15,664 bases of DNA from DASUSF01 sp036375275 (GTDB taxonomy: Bacteria; Pseudomonadota; Alphaproteobacteria; Geminicoccales; Geminicoccaceae): assembly GCA_036375275.1 (NCBI GenBank), contig DASUSF010000360.1:1-15664 (forward strand), written 5' to 3'. The translations under genes and the position numbers were made by a program. The notes under the pieces were generated by a model that saw nothing but the letters and a program-made list of their open reading frames with translations, made no database searches and was not told the DNA's origin. Numbering within the stretch: the stretch's first letter is position 1; each line of letters begins with the position of its first letter. Shown here piece by piece: positions 13,168 to 15,664 of this stretch.

Positions 13168-14058
13168 ATGTCCCTGGTTCCGTACGACGATCGTGACGGG
13201 TTCATCTGGTTCGACGGCGACATGGTGCCCTGGCGCGAGGCCAAGATCCACATTCTCTCCCACGCGCTGCACTACGCGAGCTGCGTGTTCGAGGGCGAGC
13301 GGGTCTACGACGGCCGGATCTTCAAGCTGACCGCGCACAGCCAGCGTCTCGCCGACAGCGCCCGGGTGCTGGGCTTCGAGGTGCCCTACGACGTGGCGGC
13401 GATCGATCAGGCGTGCAAGCAGGTGGTCGCCGCCAACGGCATCGCCGACGGCTACGTCCGGCCGCTCGCCTGGCGGGGCGCCGAGATGATGGGCGTCTCG
13501 GCGCAGAAGTGCCGGATCCACGTCGCGATCGCCGCCTGGCAGTGGCCGGCGTACTTCACGCCGGAAGCCCGGCTCCAGGGCATCCGGATGACCCGTGCGC
13601 CCTACCGGCGGCCGGCGCCGGACACGGCGCCGACCCGGAGCAAGGCCGCCGGCCTCTACATGATCTGCACGCTGAGCAAGCACCAGGCGGAGGCGAAGGG
13701 GTACGACGACGCGCTCATGCTCGACTACCGCGGCCTGCTCGCCGAGGGCACGGGCGCGAACCTGTTCCTGGCGATGGACGGCCGGCTGCACACGCCGACG
13801 CCGGACTGCTTTCTCGACGGCATCACGCGGCGCACCGTGATCGACCTGGCCCGGGCGCGCGGCATCGAGGTGATCGAGCGGCACATCGAGCCCGCGGAGC
13901 TCGCGCGCGCCGAGGAAGTGTTCCTCACCGGGACCGCGGTCGAGGTCACGCCGGTGCGCGAGATCGACGAGCATCGCTTCGAGGTCGGCGCCCTGACCCG
14001 GCAGCTCATCCAGGACTTCGACGCCCTGACCCGGGAGGTCGCGCGCCAGGCCGGCTGA
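13168..14058 (+). CDS. ilvE: Branched-chain amino acid aminotransferase
   Basis: A cytoplasmic class IV PLP-dependent transaminase that interconverts leucine, isoleucine and valine with their 2-oxo acids, using glutamate and 2-oxoglutarate. Its 296 residues match the bacterial IlvE length. Family features are the opening FIWFDGDMVPWREAKIHILS, HYASCVFEGERVYDGR (35-50), YVRPLAWRGAEMMGV (96-110), TRSKAAGLYMICTLSK with the PLP lysine at 159, LLAEGTGANLFLA (190-202) binding the cofactor, LDGITRRTVIDLA (216-228) and VFLTGTAVEVTPV (251-263). The ATG has GAAAGG eight bases upstream. The gene is divergent from the PetP-like regulator; IlvE next to this regulator pair is recalled in other Alphaproteobacteria. 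It ends 13 bases before the convergent LysM gene. Confidence 0.94.
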   Translation: MSLVPYDDRDGFIWFDGDMVPWREAKIHILSHALHYASCVFEGERVYDGRIFKLTAHSQRLADSARVLGFEVPYDVAAIDQACKQVVAANGIADGYVRPLAWRGAEMMGVSAQKCRIHVAIAAWQWPAYFTPEARLQGIRMTRAPYRRPAPDTAPTRSKAAGLYMICTLSKHQAEAKGYDDALMLDYRGLLAEGTGANLFLAMDGRLHTPTPDCFLDGITRRTVIDLARARGIEVIERHIEPAELARAEEVFLTGTAVEVTPVREIDEHRFEVGALTRQLIQDFDALTREVARQAG

Positions 14059-14071
14059 GGCGCGGGCGGGC

Positions 14072-15664
14072 TCAGCCAGCGGACCCGAACCCGGCGGGAA
14101 CCTCGAACACCTGGCCCGGATAGATGAGGTCCGGGTCGCGGATCTGGGTGCGGTTGGCATCGAAGATGTGGACGTAGGTCATGCCGCGGCCGGTCAGCCG
14201 GCGCGCGATCCGCCAGAGCGAGTTGCCGGGCTGGACGATCACGTAGTCGACCTCGACGTCGCCGTCGCGGGGCGGCCGGTCGACCCGCGTGAACGGGGTC
14301 TCGAGCCGGGCGACGGGGCGGCCGGCGGCGTCGAGCTGGTCGAGACGGAGCGTGTACGTGCCCGGACCCAGCCGGTCCTCGAGGGCGGCCGTCCATGCGC
14401 CGCTCCCGGCGGCGACGACCTCGGCCGCCGCCTCGTTGTCGACGTAGATCCGGATCGGCGCCCCAGGGGGCGCCTCGCCGGTCAGCTCGACCCGCCCGCT
14501 CCGGTCGTAGTCCAGGACGTTGAGCGCGAGTTCGCCGTTGCTGCCGATCCGACCCGGCGCCTGGAGAATCCGACCCTTGCCCCGCGCCGGCAGAAGCACC
14601 GCGAGCGGCTTCGCCGGCGCGACGGCCGGCACGATCTCGGCCGGCTGCGGCGGTGGCGCCTCGGCGACCATCCGTGTCGGCGGCTGGGGCGGCGGGGGTT
14701 CGGGCGTGGCGACCCCTGAGGGCGCTGAGGGCGGCTGGCTGTCCCGGATCGCCACCACGACCACGTCCTCGGAGCGCAGCACGGTGCCGTCGTCCTTGAG
14801 CGCCGCCAGCGACAGCGTCTGATCACCCGCCGGGATCGGCGTCGCCGGGGTCGAGACCCAGGCGCCGCTCCGATCGGCCTTGACCCGGTCGATCACCTCG
14901 TCGCCCGCGCGCACCTCGACCTCGGCGCCGGGGGCGGCCCGCCCGGCGAGCACCGCGCTGCCGGAAGGCTCGACCCGGACGATGTCGAACGCCGGGGCAG
15001 CCGGCTCGAGGGTCTGATCGGGCTCGCCCGCGGCGTCGGCGGGCCCGGCCGCCGGCTCGACCTCCTCGAGCGCGACCATCGCCCGGACCGCCTGGCGGAT
15101 CGACGCCTCGCTCTTCGACCTGAGCTGCCCCGGCGCGCCCTCCGCGGATGCGGGAGCCCGGTCGTCGCGCCCGGCGACGGCCGCCGCACCTGCGCCTTCG
15201 GCCGGCGCAGGCGCGGGCGCGGGCGGTTCGGCCGGCTGGTCCCGGGACCAGCCGAACAGGCGGTCGATGGAACGGCGGAGCATCGTGACGCCGAAGTCGC
15301 CCCAGCCGGCGCCGGCTTCCTCGGCGTCCTGGGCGCGCGGTCCAGGGGCCGCCGCATCCCGCATCCCGAGTCCGCCCTCCAGCGCCGTGTCCTCGGCGCC
15401 CGCCAGCCGATCCGGAAGGACGGCCGGCGGCACATCGCGGGCACCGCTGTCAGCGGGGGCGGAACCGCCGGTAGCCGGGCCCGAGCCACCCTGAGCGGGC
15501 GCCCGGCCCGCTTCGCGCGCTTCCGAGGCGATCGCGGGCGGGGACGCCCCGGTCACGGCATCGCGTGCGCTCGCCTGCTCCGCCGGCTGGGTCGCAACGC
15601 GGGCGCGCGCCACGGGCTCGTCCAGCCCCGGCGAGCGCGCCTCGGCGCTCGCCGCCTGTTCCGC
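14072..15664 (-). CDS. LysM-domain protein with Ig-like domains (5' end outside window)
   Basis: The frame is open to the right edge, so at least 530 residues are present and the N-terminus is missing. A GTG at 15613 is one possible start, but coding character continues past it. The C-terminus is a LysM peptidoglycan-binding domain: VDYVIVQPGNSLWRIARRLT, then IFDANRTQIRDPDLIYPGQV and VFEVP. The ending NxxQIRDPDLIYPGQVF is typical of alphaproteobacterial LysM proteins. Ahead of it are two Ig-like beta domains, one with AVLAGRAAPGAEVEVRAGD and SGAWVSTP, the other with GRVELTGEAPPGAPIRIYVD and SGAWTAAL. They are separated by a Pro-rich linker. The N-terminal part is Ala/Pro/Glu-rich and low in complexity. 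It probably acts at the cell wall; a membrane anchor or signal peptide would lie beyond the window. Confidence 0.85.
   Translation of the reverse strand, partial: AEQAASAEARSPGLDEPVARARVATQPAEQASARDAVTGASPPAIASEAREAGRAPAQGGSGPATGGSAPADSGARDVPPAVLPDRLAGAEDTALEGGLGMRDAAAPGPRAQDAEEAGAGWGDFGVTMLRRSIDRLFGWSRDQPAEPPAPAPAPAEGAGAAAVAGRDDRAPASAEGAPGQLRSKSEASIRQAVRAMVALEEVEPAAGPADAAGEPDQTLEPAAPAFDIVRVEPSGSAVLAGRAAPGAEVEVRAGDEVIDRVKADRSGAWVSTPATPIPAGDQTLSLAALKDDGTVLRSEDVVVVAIRDSQPPSAPSGVATPEPPPPQPPTRMVAEAPPPQPAEIVPAVAPAKPLAVLLPARGKGRILQAPGRIGSNGELALNVLDYDRSGRVELTGEAPPGAPIRIYVDNEAAAEVVAAGSGAWTAALEDRLGPGTYTLRLDQLDAAGRPVARLETPFTRVDRPPRDGDVEVDYVIVQPGNSLWRIARRLTGRGMTYVHIFDANRTQIRDPDLIYPGQVFEVPAGFGSAG

Noticed and set aside
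14059..14071. Bidirectional terminator between ilvE and the LysM gene
   Set aside because: The gap is 13 bases with no inverted repeat that could form a stem.

Overview
The window is very GC-rich, densely packed chromosomal DNA. It most likely comes from an alphaproteobacterium, perhaps a Rhodospirillales- or Methylobacterium-like lineage. The evidence is gene content: a PetP/PetR-like MarR and OmpR regulator pair divergent from a branched-chain aminotransferase, heme exporter genes ccmAB, a Liv-type transporter set next to a phenylacetate-CoA-ligase-like enzyme, a C-terminal-LysM protein of alphaproteobacterial type, and palindromic repeats beginning GAGCGGAT. The genus cannot be set from the sequence alone.

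Left end (1-1405): a decaying region on the minus strand. A cobalamin-independent methionine synthase (MetE C-domain) family gene starts with TTG at 1405. It carries an in-frame amber codon (839-841), a 144-bp TA-flanked composite palindromic element (379-522) and a one-base deletion near 281. It is then joined near 245 to the 3' part of an unrelated SpoIIAA-like (STAS/SEC14) gene that ends at 38. A terminator-like hairpin follows (2-25). A small conserved hypothetical gene lies on the plus strand (1494-1754).

Centre (1760-8820): eight tightly packed minus-strand genes. In transcription order they are an Asp-box (BNR) repeat protein, a MoaD/ThiS-like small protein, a periplasmic branched-chain-amino-acid-type binding protein, a LivF-type ATPase, a PD-(D/E)XK-like protein with altered catalytic residues, a phenylacetate-CoA-ligase-like enzyme, CcmA and CcmB. 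The last six, from the binding protein on, are spaced by about 10 bases or fewer. No Liv permease and no LivG ATPase is present, so this transporter set is incomplete here. A promoter-like sequence precedes the binding protein, and an AT-rich island with an inverted repeat precedes the Asp-box gene.

Right (9032-15664): a MATE efflux transporter, then a three-gene regulatory operon (MarR, OmpR-type regulator, EnvZ-type kinase) transcribed leftward. The stop codon of the kinase is made by the edge of a second copy of one half of the palindromic element. The operon diverges from ilvE. After ilvE, a convergent LysM protein with Ig-like domains runs off the right edge.

The most unusual items are the composite TA-flanked element and its related half-copy, the multi-lesion chimeric pseudogene, the catalytically altered nuclease-fold protein inside a transporter/CoA-ligase operon, and the Asp-box/MoaD-like gene pair.
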